A stretch of 55,568 nucleotides of DNA from Candidatus Zipacnadia bacterium (GCA_029820295.1 JALGVA010000012.1:1-55568); one strand, 5' to 3'. Shown: positions 16,213 to 25,956, counted from the stretch's first letter. The notes: generated from the sequence alone by a model not told the origin. Program-made: numbers and translations.

Positions 16213-18804
16213 CTATCCCTCCCCCGGCACCGGCGGCGCGGGCGGCAGCGAGGCGCCGACGTGGTCGGCCAGCGGGATGCCGCACGGTGCGTCGGAGAGC
16301 ACGTATGAGAGCGCGTCGGCGAAGTCCTCCATCTGATACGCCGGGCTGCCCTCGCGCGGGCGGAAGTCGCCGTTCTCCGGGTCCACGAACATGGGATCGG
16401 CGACGCGCTCGAAGCTGCCACCCTCATACTCGCGCAACACCGGCCGCAGCGCCTGCCAGTAGAGGTTGCCCTCGACCTGGCGGGCGGCGCTGCCGCGCGC
16501 GAACGCGATGGCCGGCTTACTCGGGTCGTTGCCGACGATGATGTTGCGCAGGATCATCAGGCGGGCGCCGACATTGGCGTCGATGGGCGTGTCGCCGTTA
16601 CCGACGATGGTGTTGTGGGCGATCCAGACCTCATGCGGGGGCTCGTAGGAGGGCTCGAAGTTGTAGGGGTAGTCCGCCTCCTGCCCGCCGGGCCACGACG
16701 CCGCGTGGATGCCGCGGCCGCGGTTGTTGTAGATGAGGTTGTTGATGACGAAGTGGCTGGGGCTGTGCAGGCGGATGCCGTGACCGTTGTCGTGGATCCA
16801 GTTGCCCACGATCACGTTGCGGGCACCGTAGCGAGTGGTGATGGCGTGGCCGGTGTTGTTGTAGAAGTGGTTGCCGACGATGATCTGGTCGGTGCCCTTG
16901 GTGTGTACCCCGTCCTTCCAGTTGTCGTGGAAGGTGTTGCCCTCGATGATGTGATAGCCCGGGGGCGCGGTGGGGTAGGAGCCGCCGCCGGTCTGCACCC
17001 CGTAGAAGCAGCCGGAGATGTCATTGCCGCGCAGCGTCTGGCGCCAGTTGAAGCGCTGGCAGGCGAAGTTGATACCGACCGCACCGTGGTTGAGCTCGAT
17101 GGTGTTGCCCTCGAAGAGCAGGTGCTGGCTACCCGGGCCCTGGACGCTGATGGCGTTGCCGCCCCCCTCGGCCGTGCGGATGGCCACACAGTTGATGACC
17201 GCGGAGTTGCGGCAGTACGGTCCGAACATCAGGACGATGCGCGGGATCTCGAGGAAACGCAGGTCGCGGATCTCGAGGTACGAACAGCGTTCGAGCACCA
17301 GGCGGCTGCGCAGGATGACCGCGCCGTGGGGCGTCGCGGGGCGGATGACAATGGGGGCGTCGGGTGTGCCCGAACACTCGATGGTGTCCTGATAGAAGTC
17401 GTACTCGCCCTCGGCCAGCACGATCTCGTCACCGGGCAGGGCGCGCGCCGCCGCAGCGGAGATCAGGCCGAAGGGCGCCGCCTCGCTGCCGTCGCCGCCC
17501 TCGGCTCCGGGGGCGACGTGCAGCGTGCGCCCGACCGTCTCCCCGGGCGCTTCGTAGGCGCCGAGGCTGGCCCCCGGCCCCCACGGGCGGCCGATGCCGT
17601 CGGCATCGGTGCGCACCTCGACCGCTTCGGCGGCATGGACCGCGGGGCTGTCGGGCGCGAGGTGGAAGTCGCCCCGCGCGGGGCTGGCGAAGCGCGGGTC
17701 GCCGATGATGGCGCCCTCGCCCGCCAGCGCCGCCGGGATCTCGTGGCTGAACAGGTTGCGGAACAGGTCGAACGCGCCCGCGCCGGCGATGGTCTGGCCG
17801 GGGGCGGCGAAGATGTTGTGGCGCGCCTCGACCGTGGCGCCCTCGGCGACATCGATCAGCGCGCCGGCGTCCTCCCCGGAATACAGCGTGTTGTGCAGCA
17901 GCACCGCGCGCCCGCCGGTGACCGCGACCGCCGGCCCCTCGCAGTTGGCGATGACGTTGCTGTGCAGCGCGACGCCGTCGCCGCTCAGCAGCGCGGCGGT
18001 GGCGTCCTCGTCGAAGCGGTTGGCGACCAGCAGCGTCGGTCCGGCGCTCACGCGCGCGCCGGCGGTGGTGTTGCCGAGGAACCGGTTGTAGCGTGCGGTC
18101 ACGCCCGGGGCGGCGATGTCGAGGCCGATGATGTTGCTCTCGAAGCGGTTCGCGCTGGCGATGTTGGTCTCGTCGGTGACGCCGTCCGCGGCCGTGAGGG
18201 CGATGCCGGTCTCGCAGCCGAGGAGCTGGTTGTGGTCCAGGCGGTTGCCGGTGACGCCCGGGCCGACGCGCACGCGGATGCCGGTGCGGTCCCGGCCCTC
18301 CTGGCCGCGCAGGTCGATGATGTTGTCGCTGAGCAGCGTGTTGGCGCAGTCGGGGGCGGCGATCTCGATGCCGGCGTGGCCGTCGCCGACGCTGAGGATG
18401 CGGCACTGCTCGACCTGGCAGCCGGTGGCGCCCTCCTCGAAGATGATGCCGGTACCCTCGGTGCGGATGTCCAGCCCGCGGATGTAGATTCCGGGCCGCC
18501 GGACGGTGATGGAGCCCTCGATGATCACGTCGTACTGGCGAGCGGGGAAGATCCAGAAGCGCCCACGGTGGATGACCACGTCCTCGCGGTAGACGCCCGG
18601 CTCCAGGAAGACCTGGCCCCACTCGGCGTCATGCTTCTCGACCATCTCCTGGATGCTCGAGTAGGGGCGTTCGCGCGTGCCGTCGCCGCCCTCGGGCGCG
18701 CCGGAACGCACGAACACGTCGCGGTTGGGCAGCAGGTCCTGGGCAGTGGCGACGGTGGTCACGAGCAGAAGCAGAATGAGCGCGGCCGCGGTCCACAGAT
18801 GCAT
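16213..18804 (-). CDS. Secreted double right-handed beta-helix protein
   Basis: An 863-residue protein with a signal peptide (MHLWTAAALILLLLVTTVATAQ). It has two successive parallel beta-helix units. The first starts with DVFVRSG near 29 and contains runs of N-x-I/V-x-x-N turns; the second starts with TLHVAPGAEGGDG near 427 and again has asparagine-rich coils (NAVISVQG, NHGAVGINF, HNTIVGNGD). Both starts share the DUF1565-like pattern [VF-x-V-x-G-x-x-x-GGDG-x-x-x-x-P], so the second is likely a duplication of the first. This fold is used by polysaccharide lyases and by adhesive or carbohydrate-binding proteins; a catalytic site is not clear. AGGAGC lies about ten bases before the start. Confidence 0.85.
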   Translation of the reverse strand: MHLWTAAALILLLLVTTVATAQDLLPNRDVFVRSGAPEGGDGTRERPYSSIQEMVEKHDAEWGQVFLEPGVYREDVVIHRGRFWIFPARQYDVIIEGSITVRRPGIYIRGLDIRTEGTGIIFEEGATGCQVEQCRILSVGDGHAGIEIAAPDCANTLLSDNIIDLRGQEGRDRTGIRVRVGPGVTGNRLDHNQLLGCETGIALTAADGVTDETNIASANRFESNIIGLDIAAPGVTARYNRFLGNTTAGARVSAGPTLLVANRFDEDATAALLSGDGVALHSNVIANCEGPAVAVTGGRAVLLHNTLYSGEDAGALIDVAEGATVEARHNIFAAPGQTIAGAGAFDLFRNLFSHEIPAALAGEGAIIGDPRFASPARGDFHLAPDSPAVHAAEAVEVRTDADGIGRPWGPGASLGAYEAPGETVGRTLHVAPGAEGGDGSEAAPFGLISAAAARALPGDEIVLAEGEYDFYQDTIECSGTPDAPIVIRPATPHGAVILRSRLVLERCSYLEIRDLRFLEIPRIVLMFGPYCRNSAVINCVAIRTAEGGGNAISVQGPGSQHLLFEGNTIELNHGAVGINFACQRFNWRQTLRGNDISGCFYGVQTGGGSYPTAPPGYHIIEGNTFHDNWKDGVHTKGTDQIIVGNHFYNNTGHAITTRYGARNVIVGNWIHDNGHGIRLHSPSHFVINNLIYNNRGRGIHAASWPGGQEADYPYNFEPSYEPPHEVWIAHNTIVGNGDTPIDANVGARLMILRNIIVGNDPSKPAIAFARGSAARQVEGNLYWQALRPVLREYEGGSFERVADPMFVDPENGDFRPREGSPAYQMEDFADALSYVLSDAPCGIPLADHVGASLPPAPPVPGEG

Positions 18805-19004
18805 GACTGATCAGCTCCTGACGGCAGAGCGGCACGCGTTATCGCTCCGAACGGCCCCTCGGTTCGCCGCCGGGCGCCGGGTTCCCTTGTGCGCGATTCC
18901 GTGGCCCGGCCTGCTGCCGGCCATTGCCACGAGGTCACGGGTGGTGCGCGGGCGAACCGGGCCGCCAAGCGGTCGGGAGAGCGCAGCATGGGAGGATGGC
19001 GACC

Positions 19005-19397
19005 ATGATACGCAGGGAGATCCAGCCGGCGGCGGTGCCGCGGCCGGTGGCCGAGTACGCGCAGGGCGTCGAGGTCAGCGGTGGGCGCACGCTCTACGTC
19101 GCCGGCCAGGTGGCGCTCGACGCCGATGGGCGACTGGTGGGCGAGGGTGACATCCGCGCCCAGGCGCGCCAGGTGTTCCGCAACATCAGGGCCATCATCG
19201 AGGAGGCAGGCGGTGGGATGACGGACATCGTCAAGCTCACCACCTTCCTCACCAGCATGGACGATTACCCCGGCTTCGTCGAGGTGCGCTCGGAGTTCCT
19301 GCCCGCGCCCTGGCCGGCGGCGACGCTGGTAGCGGTCTCGGCGCTGGTCAGGCCCGAGTGGCTGGTCGAGGTGGAAGCGATAGCGGTGCTGCGCTGA
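19005..19397 (+). CDS. Rid/YjgF-family protein lacking the catalytic arginine
   Basis: A 130-residue protein. The start at 19005 has GGAGG (18991-18995) nine bases before it; earlier ATGs are too close. The YjgF/RidA fold is shown by LYVAGQVALDADG near 30-42 and MTDIVKLTTFLTS near 73-85. RidA enamine deaminases have an Arg in a P-A-R-S-C-like segment; here it is P-A-A-T-L, so Arg105 (E. coli numbering) is replaced, although the following V-E-V-E-A-I-A segment keeps the glutamate. Deaminase activity is therefore doubtful. It is likely in an operon with a secreted DUF5010-like and a transglutaminase-like gene (86-base gap). Confidence 0.88.
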   Translation: MIRREIQPAAVPRPVAEYAQGVEVSGGRTLYVAGQVALDADGRLVGEGDIRAQARQVFRNIRAIIEEAGGGMTDIVKLTTFLTSMDDYPGFVEVRSEFLPAPWPAATLVAVSALVRPEWLVEVEAIAVLR

Positions 19398-19483
19398 CAC
19401 CGGCGAACACACGCGTTGCACCACGCCATGTGCAGTTGGCCGGACCACGGCCCCGCACGCCCGGGGCCCGGAGGATGAGGCCG

Positions 19484-21049
19484 ATGAGGACGCTGATTGT
19501 GCTGACCGGCAGCCTTGCGGCGCTGCTTGGAGGCGCCGCGACGAGCGCCCAGACCACCTGGTTCGAGGAGCCGCAGGCGCCCGGGCGGTGGACCGGGCCG
19601 GGTGGCGACGAGCCGGAACGGATCGAGACCTTCAGCGCCGACGAGCCTGTCGTCGGCACCTACCTGTTCTACTGGTATGACGAGTACTCCGGCGCACACC
19701 TGACCTACGGTGATGGCGGAGACGCCTGCACCACGCACCCGCCGAGCTGGTGGGACTACAGCTTCAAGTCCACGCGCTGGTGGCTCGAGCAACTGCAGGA
19801 CATCACCGCCGCGGGCATCGACTTCGCCGCGCCGGTCTACTGGGGCTACCCCGGCGACTACGACGGCTGGTCGTTCGCGGGCCTGCCGCACCTCGTGCGG
19901 GCCTGCGACTACCTGCAGCGCCTGGGCCGCCGGTACCCGAAGATCGCCCTGTTCTATGACACCAGTACGCTGCAGCACAATGCGCCGGGCCGGCACATCG
20001 ACCTGTCCACGCCCGACGGCAAGGCCTGGTTCTACTGCTCGATCCGCGACTTCTTCAGCCTCATCCCGGCGCGCCACCGGGCGGCGATCGCCGGGCGCCC
20101 GATCGTGCTGCTCTACTCGCCGCACTTCGCCGCGCGGCAGGACCCGGCGCTCTTCCCCTACGTGCGCGAGCGCTTCCGCGCCGACTTCGGCGTCGACCCG
20201 TACATCATCAAGCAGACCTCCTGGCAGGGCGAGGCCGACAACACCTGCGACTGGGGCGGCGCGCTGGGGCTACGGCTGGCGGGCTGCGCGGCGCTCGGCC
20301 CGGGCTACGACCACACCGCGGTGCGCGGGCGGCAGCCACTGATCGTGCCGCGCGAGGGCGGCGAGTTCTACCGTCGGAGCTGGGAGCGGCTGCTGGCGAT
20401 GAGCCGCGAGCGCCGGCCGTGGCTGGTGATGGTCGAGACCTGGAACGAGTTCCACGAGGGCACCGACGTCGCCGAGTCGCGCGAGTACGGGCGGCGGTAC
20501 ATCGACCTGACACGCGAGTACGCCGACCGCTTCCGCACGGGCGAGCGGATGCAGCCGAGCGGCCCGTTCGCCCAGGCGCGAGCCGTCGAAGCCGACCTGG
20601 GCGCCGAGCGCGCGGACGCCGGCGTGCGCATCGTGGCGTCGGGCGACGGCGCCTTCATCCGCACTGAGCGCGCCGGTCGGGCCTGCGTGGAGAGCACACC
20701 GACCGAGCATGGCGGGCGCTACCTGTACTTCGACCTTGACCCCAGCTTCGCGTTCGAGATCGACCCGCAGCCGATGCGCATCACGGTCGAGTACCTGGAC
20801 GCCGGCTGCGATGCGCTGCAGCTCGAGTATGACTCGCTCGACCCCGGCGGGTCGGTGCGCGAGGGCGCGTTCAAGGCAGGCGGTCGCGTCGAGATTGCTC
20901 GCAGCGGCCGCTGGCTGAGCGCGCACTTCGAGATCGACGACGCGCGCTTCGCCGACCGCGCCAACGGCGCCGACTTCCGGCTGGCGGTGCTCGGCCAGGG
21001 CGAGCTGGCACTGGCGGCGATCCGGGTGGAGAAGCTGGCCGCCGACTGA
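19484..21049 (+). CDS. Secreted DUF5010-like glycoside-hydrolase-like protein
   Basis: A 521-residue protein. The start at 19484 has GGAGG nine bases upstream and gives a signal peptide (RTLIVLTGSLAALLGGAATSAQ). Residues about 55-345 form a barrel with GIDFAAPVYWGY near 111-122 and the typical VETWNEFHEGT (317-327), a segment with Asn-Glu in the place of a catalytic acid in GH-A/GH99-like proteins. The last 170 residues look like a beta-sandwich (PSFAFEIDPQPMRITVEYLD) that may bind carbohydrate. DUF5010 proteins are not biochemically resolved as far as I can tell; glycosidase activity is likely by fold. It lies between a Rid-like and a transglutaminase-like gene. Confidence 0.85.
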   Translation: MRTLIVLTGSLAALLGGAATSAQTTWFEEPQAPGRWTGPGGDEPERIETFSADEPVVGTYLFYWYDEYSGAHLTYGDGGDACTTHPPSWWDYSFKSTRWWLEQLQDITAAGIDFAAPVYWGYPGDYDGWSFAGLPHLVRACDYLQRLGRRYPKIALFYDTSTLQHNAPGRHIDLSTPDGKAWFYCSIRDFFSLIPARHRAAIAGRPIVLLYSPHFAARQDPALFPYVRERFRADFGVDPYIIKQTSWQGEADNTCDWGGALGLRLAGCAALGPGYDHTAVRGRQPLIVPREGGEFYRRSWERLLAMSRERRPWLVMVETWNEFHEGTDVAESREYGRRYIDLTREYADRFRTGERMQPSGPFAQARAVEADLGAERADAGVRIVASGDGAFIRTERAGRACVESTPTEHGGRYLYFDLDPSFAFEIDPQPMRITVEYLDAGCDALQLEYDSLDPGGSVREGAFKAGGRVEIARSGRWLSAHFEIDDARFADRANGADFRLAVLGQGELALAAIRVEKLAAD

Positions 21050-21175
21050 TTCGAGCATGCGCTCGCAGTCCCGGGGCACGTACGGAGCTGACGCAGGGAC
21101 GTATCCGAGATGGTGTGTTGTGAGCGCTGCCGGTGCCATTGAGCGCGGCATCGCGTGAACCGAGGTGAGTTGCGC

Positions 21176-23071
21176 GTGAGCAGGTCGAAGACCGAGACGA
21201 GGAGCGTGCGCCGCACCTGGTTGTCGCAGGATGACTTCGAAGTGTGCACCCGTGACCGCGGCATCGACAACCGCGCGCGCGGCGTGCGTCTGGCACGGAC
21301 GGTCATGCTGCAGGACGAGCGCGGCATGACCCACCGCGAGAACCGCCAGACGCTCAGCGATGAGGTGCAGGCGCTCAAGGAGTTCGTGCTCGGGCCCGCC
21401 GACATGGTGGACGGGCGGCTCTACGTCTTCGGCGACCCGGCGCGGCTGGAGGTGAACGGTCAGCGCGTCAAGCCGATCCGCCGCCTCCCCTCGACCGGCT
21501 GGTCGGTGGCGCGGGTGCCGGCTGAGGTGCTGCGCGCGGGCGTCAACCGCTTCGTCTTCAGCGGCGGCGGGGAGATGCTCGTCGAGGAGTCGATGTGCCC
21601 GGACCGCTCCGCGCTGAGCACCGACGGCGGCGCGACCTGGGACTACGACTCGATGGGCCCGCAGGGCATGAACGATGGCGAGTTCCTGGTGCGCCTGCGG
21701 CTGGAGCGCTACCCGGTTGAGGCGACGATTACCTCGCAGCCGATCGATCTGGCCGCCCTGGCCGCCGAGGACGGCATCTGCCCGCGCTTCGAATCGGCGA
21801 AGGTTGACCTGACCTGCGAGGCCGACGCCCCCACAGGCACGCGCGTGCGCCTGGAGGCCCGCTGCTCCGGCGATGGACAGCGCTGGAGCGCCTGGAGTGA
21901 CGCTGCGAAGATCGGCCGGCGGCGCCGGCTTCCGCGCTTCCTCCAGTGGCGCGCGGTGCTCGGCAGCGATAGCGGCCGGACCACGCCCGTGCTGCCAGAG
22001 GTCTCGCTGGAGGCCGAGGTGCGCTCGACGGCAGGTAAGCCCACGGTGCGCGTGGTGGAGGCAGACGGGCCGGCCGAGGTCCTGGGCTCGTATCGCTTCG
22101 CGTACCAGGGCCCGACTGACCGTCTGACCCGACTGCGCGAGCAGTACGGGCTCGATGAGGTGGTCGCGGGCTGCGACACCGAGATGGAGCGCTTCGTGGC
22201 CCTGCGCGACTGGTGCCGCCACACCGCGCCGAAGGGCTGGGACTCGGGGCGGACCGACTGGTGCCCCCCCTTCGACGCGCTGGTGATCCTTGAGACCAAC
22301 CAGGATCCGCGCGCGCTGTGCATGTGCACGCACTACACAACGTTGATGGTCGAGACCGCGGCGGCGCTGGGCTACGTCGGCCGGCACGTGATCCTCGATC
22401 ACCACTGCGTGGCGGAACTGTGGTGCAACGACCTGCGCAAGTGGGTGCTGATGGACACCGGCAACTCCGAGGACCCCGAGCGCAACTGCCACTTCGAGCA
22501 TGAGGGCGTGCCGCTCAATGCACTGGAGATCCGGCGGCTGTGGCAGCAGGGGCGTACGCGCGAGATCCAGGTCGTGTACCCGCGGCGCAAGCCCGTGACC
22601 GGAGACACGCTCAAGCCCCAGGAGCAGTGCAGCTTCGAGGGCTACCGGCGCTTCGGGGCGGCGCTGCGCAACAACTTCCTCGACACGCCCTTTCCGGGCG
22701 AGCTGACGCACGGCTGGGGCAGCTACTTCTGCGACGTCTACCTGTGGTGGGAGGACGAGGCGGTGCCGCGTGAGTCGCCGGAGTACGGCCTGACCTCCAA
22801 CCGCCCGGGCGACTACTACCGGCCGGTGAACGAGACGCGCATCACGCTGCTGGCCACCGAGCGGCCGGGCGTCGTGGCGGTGGAGCTGCGCACCGACACG
22901 CCCAACTTCGAGGCCTTTGAGGTGCGCACGCGCGATGGCGACTGGCGCGACGCCGACGCCTGCTTCGAGTGGACGGTGCCCGATGACGGGGCCGCCATCG
23001 AGGCGCGCAGCCGCAACCGCTTCGGCATCCGCGGGCCGGTGAGGCGAATGGTGGTCGGGCGGACAGGCTAA
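21176..23071 (+). CDS. Transglutaminase-like superfamily protein, cytosolic
   Basis: A 631-residue protein. A GTG at 21176 has GAGGTGA seven bases upstream; an earlier GTG lacks a good site. The catalytic triad of the transglutaminase-like/papain fold can be read: C384 (in CMCTHYTTLM), H410 (DHHCVAELW) and D427 (LMDTGN). The N-terminal 300 residues are beta-sandwich-like, with an LEVNGQRV pattern and a CxxP. A C-terminal Ig-like domain ends in IRGPVRRMVV. No signal peptide is seen, unusual beside secreted neighbours. Such domains can cleave or cross-link peptides, or act as deglycosylases. The stop codon overlaps that of the convergent gene by four bases. Confidence 0.85.
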   Translation: MSRSKTETRSVRRTWLSQDDFEVCTRDRGIDNRARGVRLARTVMLQDERGMTHRENRQTLSDEVQALKEFVLGPADMVDGRLYVFGDPARLEVNGQRVKPIRRLPSTGWSVARVPAEVLRAGVNRFVFSGGGEMLVEESMCPDRSALSTDGGATWDYDSMGPQGMNDGEFLVRLRLERYPVEATITSQPIDLAALAAEDGICPRFESAKVDLTCEADAPTGTRVRLEARCSGDGQRWSAWSDAAKIGRRRRLPRFLQWRAVLGSDSGRTTPVLPEVSLEAEVRSTAGKPTVRVVEADGPAEVLGSYRFAYQGPTDRLTRLREQYGLDEVVAGCDTEMERFVALRDWCRHTAPKGWDSGRTDWCPPFDALVILETNQDPRALCMCTHYTTLMVETAAALGYVGRHVILDHHCVAELWCNDLRKWVLMDTGNSEDPERNCHFEHEGVPLNALEIRRLWQQGRTREIQVVYPRRKPVTGDTLKPQEQCSFEGYRRFGAALRNNFLDTPFPGELTHGWGSYFCDVYLWWEDEAVPRESPEYGLTSNRPGDYYRPVNETRITLLATERPGVVAVELRTDTPNFEAFEVRTRDGDWRDADACFEWTVPDDGAAIEARSRNRFGIRGPVRRMVVGRTG

Positions 23072-25923
23072 GCCGGACCAGCCAGCCACGCGGCCATGCG
23101 CAGCAGCACCTGCGCGCGTGCGCAGGTCAGGTCCTCGCCCAGGCCGAGGGTCCACAGGTAGCCGACGCGGCCGTCCTCGAAGCGGTGCGCCAGCACGCAG
23201 ATGCCCGTCGCGTTGTTCGCGGGCCGCAGCACCGGCAGCGCCCCCAGCGGCGTGAACAGGCAGGCCGAGCTGCCCGTGCCCTGCAGCGAATCGTCGGGCT
23301 CGATGCCCCGCGTGAGCGCGGTATCGCCCACCGGCACCGCAGCGCCGCCGAAGTTCCCGTAGCGCTCCGCGCCCAGCCACAGAGCGATGCGCATCAGTTC
23401 CACGTCGCTGCCGACCATGTAGAAGGGCGTCGCACTCCCCAGCAGCACCGCCCCGCCGCCGGCGACGTAGTCCTGCAGCCGCGCCAGCCCTGCGGATGAC
23501 AGCGACCGCGCGGCCAGCACGATCACGTCGGCCGTCAACGCCTCGTCGGGCAGGTCCGGCGCGGCGGGCAGTGGCACCACTCGGGCGCCGTGCGGCTCGA
23601 GCAGCGCCGCTATCTCGCTGCGCTCCCCGCCGCCGACCAGGGCGATCGTCTTCCCGGCCAGCCGCGACGGGTCGACGGCGGCATCATCCGCCAGCTCAGC
23701 CGCCAGCGCGGCCCGGTCGGATTCGGCCGACTCCCATGCCTGGGTGAGCCGCTCGTGCATCTCCCGGAGCTGGTCGGCGCCGGCGAGCAGCGCCTCGTAG
23801 TGCGCGGCCATGACGCGCTCCTCGGCGTCGATCTCTGCCGTGCGGCCCTCGCGGCCGGTCCCGGCCTCGCGCGCCCGGTCGCAGGCCTCGGCCATCGCGG
23901 CCATCTCCGCCTCCGCCGCATCCGCGTCACCCTCAAGCAGCGAGGCGTAGGCGCCGGAGGCATGGGCCGCCGCCTCCTGCAGCCCGGCGGCCACCTGCAG
24001 GCCCTGCAGCGTCGCCTGCAGATCGGGCCGGCCGGCGGGACGCAGGTCATCGGCCGCGAGCGCGGCCTCGGCCGCCGCGACGGCCTCGAGGTTCAGCCCG
24101 CGCCAGGCCTCGAAGAGCGCCTGGTACTGCCGCAGGCGCTCGGGTGCGATGGTGGCGAACCACGGCTCCCGCGCGATCGCCAGCCAGCTCGACCCCTGCA
24201 CCGGCGGGACCGGCGCGCCGCCGGCGGCCTCCATCGCGCGCGGCCGGTAGAGCATGCCGAGCTGCGCCGCCGGGCCCGGGCCGTAGAGGTGCGTGAGCAT
24301 CCGCCCGACGAAGCCGCCATCGCCGAAGATCTCCTCCGGCCGCAGCGCGCCCCGGCTGAGGTCCACGTAGGTCTGCCGCCACTCGTCCTCAGTCGCGGGG
24401 TCGAGGAAGAAGCCGTCGCCGTGCAGGTTCCACGCGTACTCGACCTCCAGCAGCGCCGGTGGGCTGCCCGCCATCAGAATCGAGCCCGCGCCTTCGAAGG
24501 ACGCGGTCATCGCCGGCGAGGCCAGCAGCGGCCACGGCACCTGCATGCGCCGCGGCCAGCCGATGATGGTGTCGCGGCTGTCGCCCTCGCGGAAGTACAT
24601 CATCACCTCATGCCCGTTGCCGCGGGTGCGCAATGCCTCGGCCAGTTCCCGGCAGCGCCTGGCGTTGTTGTCGCGGCGCAGCCCGTTCTCGCGGATGCAG
24701 AAGTGCACGTTGTCCACGTGGTGCATCAGCCGGCTGACCGTGCAGTGGTAGGCGACCTCGCGATCCCACGCCGCGTCGTCCTCGCTCCAGACCGTGTACG
24801 GCGCGCTGACGAAGATGACCAGGCAGTCGCGCGCGGCATCGTAGCCCGAGTCGGGGTGGCTGACCGCGAAGATGGCGTCGCACATGGCGTCGAAGACCGC
24901 GGCCTGCGCGCCGGCCTTGCCGTCCTCGGCCTCGACCCGGTCATTCGGATAGCGCGCGCGGCAGTCCTCGCAGCGATTCAGCCAGATCTCGGTGGCGGCG
25001 CGCAGGTCGTCCTCGTCCACGAAGTGGATGTAGAGCACCCCCGGCTCGGTGGCCTCGACGAACTCGCGCAGCAGCCGCTGCTTCTCGGCGAGCAGCGCGG
25101 CGTTGCTGACGCAGAAGCCGCGCTCGCTGGGCGCACGCTCGTCCAGGCAGAGGTAGGTCTCACCGTCGGGGTAGCTGCGCCGGTTCTTCAGCCCCAGGTC
25201 ACCGAAGAGCAGGTTGAGCGAGTGCACGCCATGGGCGCGCGCGAAGCGGTTCTGCGCGAGCTGCGTGTCCAGGCCGCCGGTCGTGTACTGGTAGAAGCCC
25301 GGCGAGCTGACGACGTTGATCTTGTGCTCCATGCACCACTCGAACTGCTCCTCGACGCTGTCGAAGTGCGGGAAGCCGCCCACCCAGCGCCAGGCGATGT
25401 CGGGCCAGTCGTGGCAGGTGAAGCCGGGGAAGCGCACGCCGCCCTCGTCGATCTCGAGCGCGGCGAGGATGGTCATGGCCGCGTAGAGCGTCCCCAGCGG
25501 CCCGGGGCCCATGAGCGCGTAGCCGACGCCACCGTCCACGGGCGCGATGACGTACTCCTGCGCGGCCTGCGCGGCGCTCAGGTCGGCGTTCCACTCGGGC
25601 GTGAGGTGCGGGCGCGCCGCCTCGCCGAACCACAGCGCCGGCCCACCGGCGAAGGCGTCCGCGCTCACGACCGGCACGGCGACCCCGCAGGCCTCCTCGA
25701 TGCGGCGGGCCAGGTGTCTGGCGGCGAGGGCGACCTGCGCCGGTGCCTCCGCCGGGATGACCAGCGACGCCGCCGGGGCGCCGTCGGCGACCAGCACGAA
25801 GGGCTCCCCGGCCGGCTCGATCTGCTGGGGCGTGGGGATGATGTTACGCAAAGCGGGCGGCAGCTCCGTCGCCCCCGCGATGGGGCACGCGAGCGCCGTG
25901 AGCACGACGGCGAGCAGACGCAT
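23068..25923 (-). CDS. Secreted GH20 N-terminal-domain / DUF4838-like protein
   Basis: A 951-residue protein with a signal peptide (RLLAVVLTALACPIAGA). Residues about 25-150 match the non-catalytic GH20b domain, opening with IIPTPQQIEP as in beta-hexosaminidases. Next comes a barrel-like region (about 165-560) with IHFVDEDDLRA, a CxxC pair (NRCEDCRARYP) and HVDNVHFCIRENGLRRD, resembling DUF4838. A helical, alanine-rich coiled-coil-like stretch (about 600-720) follows. The last 200 residues form a Rossmann/GATase-like domain (LAGKTIALVGGG...DVIVLAARS). It probably acts on N-acetylated hexosamines or similar, which is inference. A GGGAGAGAG site precedes the start. It is 33 bases after a larger secreted protein in the same unit and overlaps the convergent gene by four bases. 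Confidence 0.82.
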   Translation of the reverse strand: MRLLAVVLTALACPIAGATELPPALRNIIPTPQQIEPAGEPFVLVADGAPAASLVIPAEAPAQVALAARHLARRIEEACGVAVPVVSADAFAGGPALWFGEAARPHLTPEWNADLSAAQAAQEYVIAPVDGGVGYALMGPGPLGTLYAAMTILAALEIDEGGVRFPGFTCHDWPDIAWRWVGGFPHFDSVEEQFEWCMEHKINVVSSPGFYQYTTGGLDTQLAQNRFARAHGVHSLNLLFGDLGLKNRRSYPDGETYLCLDERAPSERGFCVSNAALLAEKQRLLREFVEATEPGVLYIHFVDEDDLRAATEIWLNRCEDCRARYPNDRVEAEDGKAGAQAAVFDAMCDAIFAVSHPDSGYDAARDCLVIFVSAPYTVWSEDDAAWDREVAYHCTVSRLMHHVDNVHFCIRENGLRRDNNARRCRELAEALRTRGNGHEVMMYFREGDSRDTIIGWPRRMQVPWPLLASPAMTASFEGAGSILMAGSPPALLEVEYAWNLHGDGFFLDPATEDEWRQTYVDLSRGALRPEEIFGDGGFVGRMLTHLYGPGPAAQLGMLYRPRAMEAAGGAPVPPVQGSSWLAIAREPWFATIAPERLRQYQALFEAWRGLNLEAVAAAEAALAADDLRPAGRPDLQATLQGLQVAAGLQEAAAHASGAYASLLEGDADAAEAEMAAMAEACDRAREAGTGREGRTAEIDAEERVMAAHYEALLAGADQLREMHERLTQAWESAESDRAALAAELADDAAVDPSRLAGKTIALVGGGERSEIAALLEPHGARVVPLPAAPDLPDEALTADVIVLAARSLSSAGLARLQDYVAGGGAVLLGSATPFYMVGSDVELMRIALWLGAERYGNFGGAAVPVGDTALTRGIEPDDSLQGTGSSACLFTPLGALPVLRPANNATGICVLAHRFEDGRVGYLWTLGLGEDLTCARAQVLLRMAAWLAGPA

Positions 25924-25956
25924 GGCACTCTCTCCCGGAGCGGGCGGCCGAGCGCG

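Noticed and set aside
20270-23380. 1036-residue minus-strand frame opposite the DUF5010-like and transglutaminase-like genes
   Set aside because: Antisense shadow; the plus-strand proteins have full motifs.
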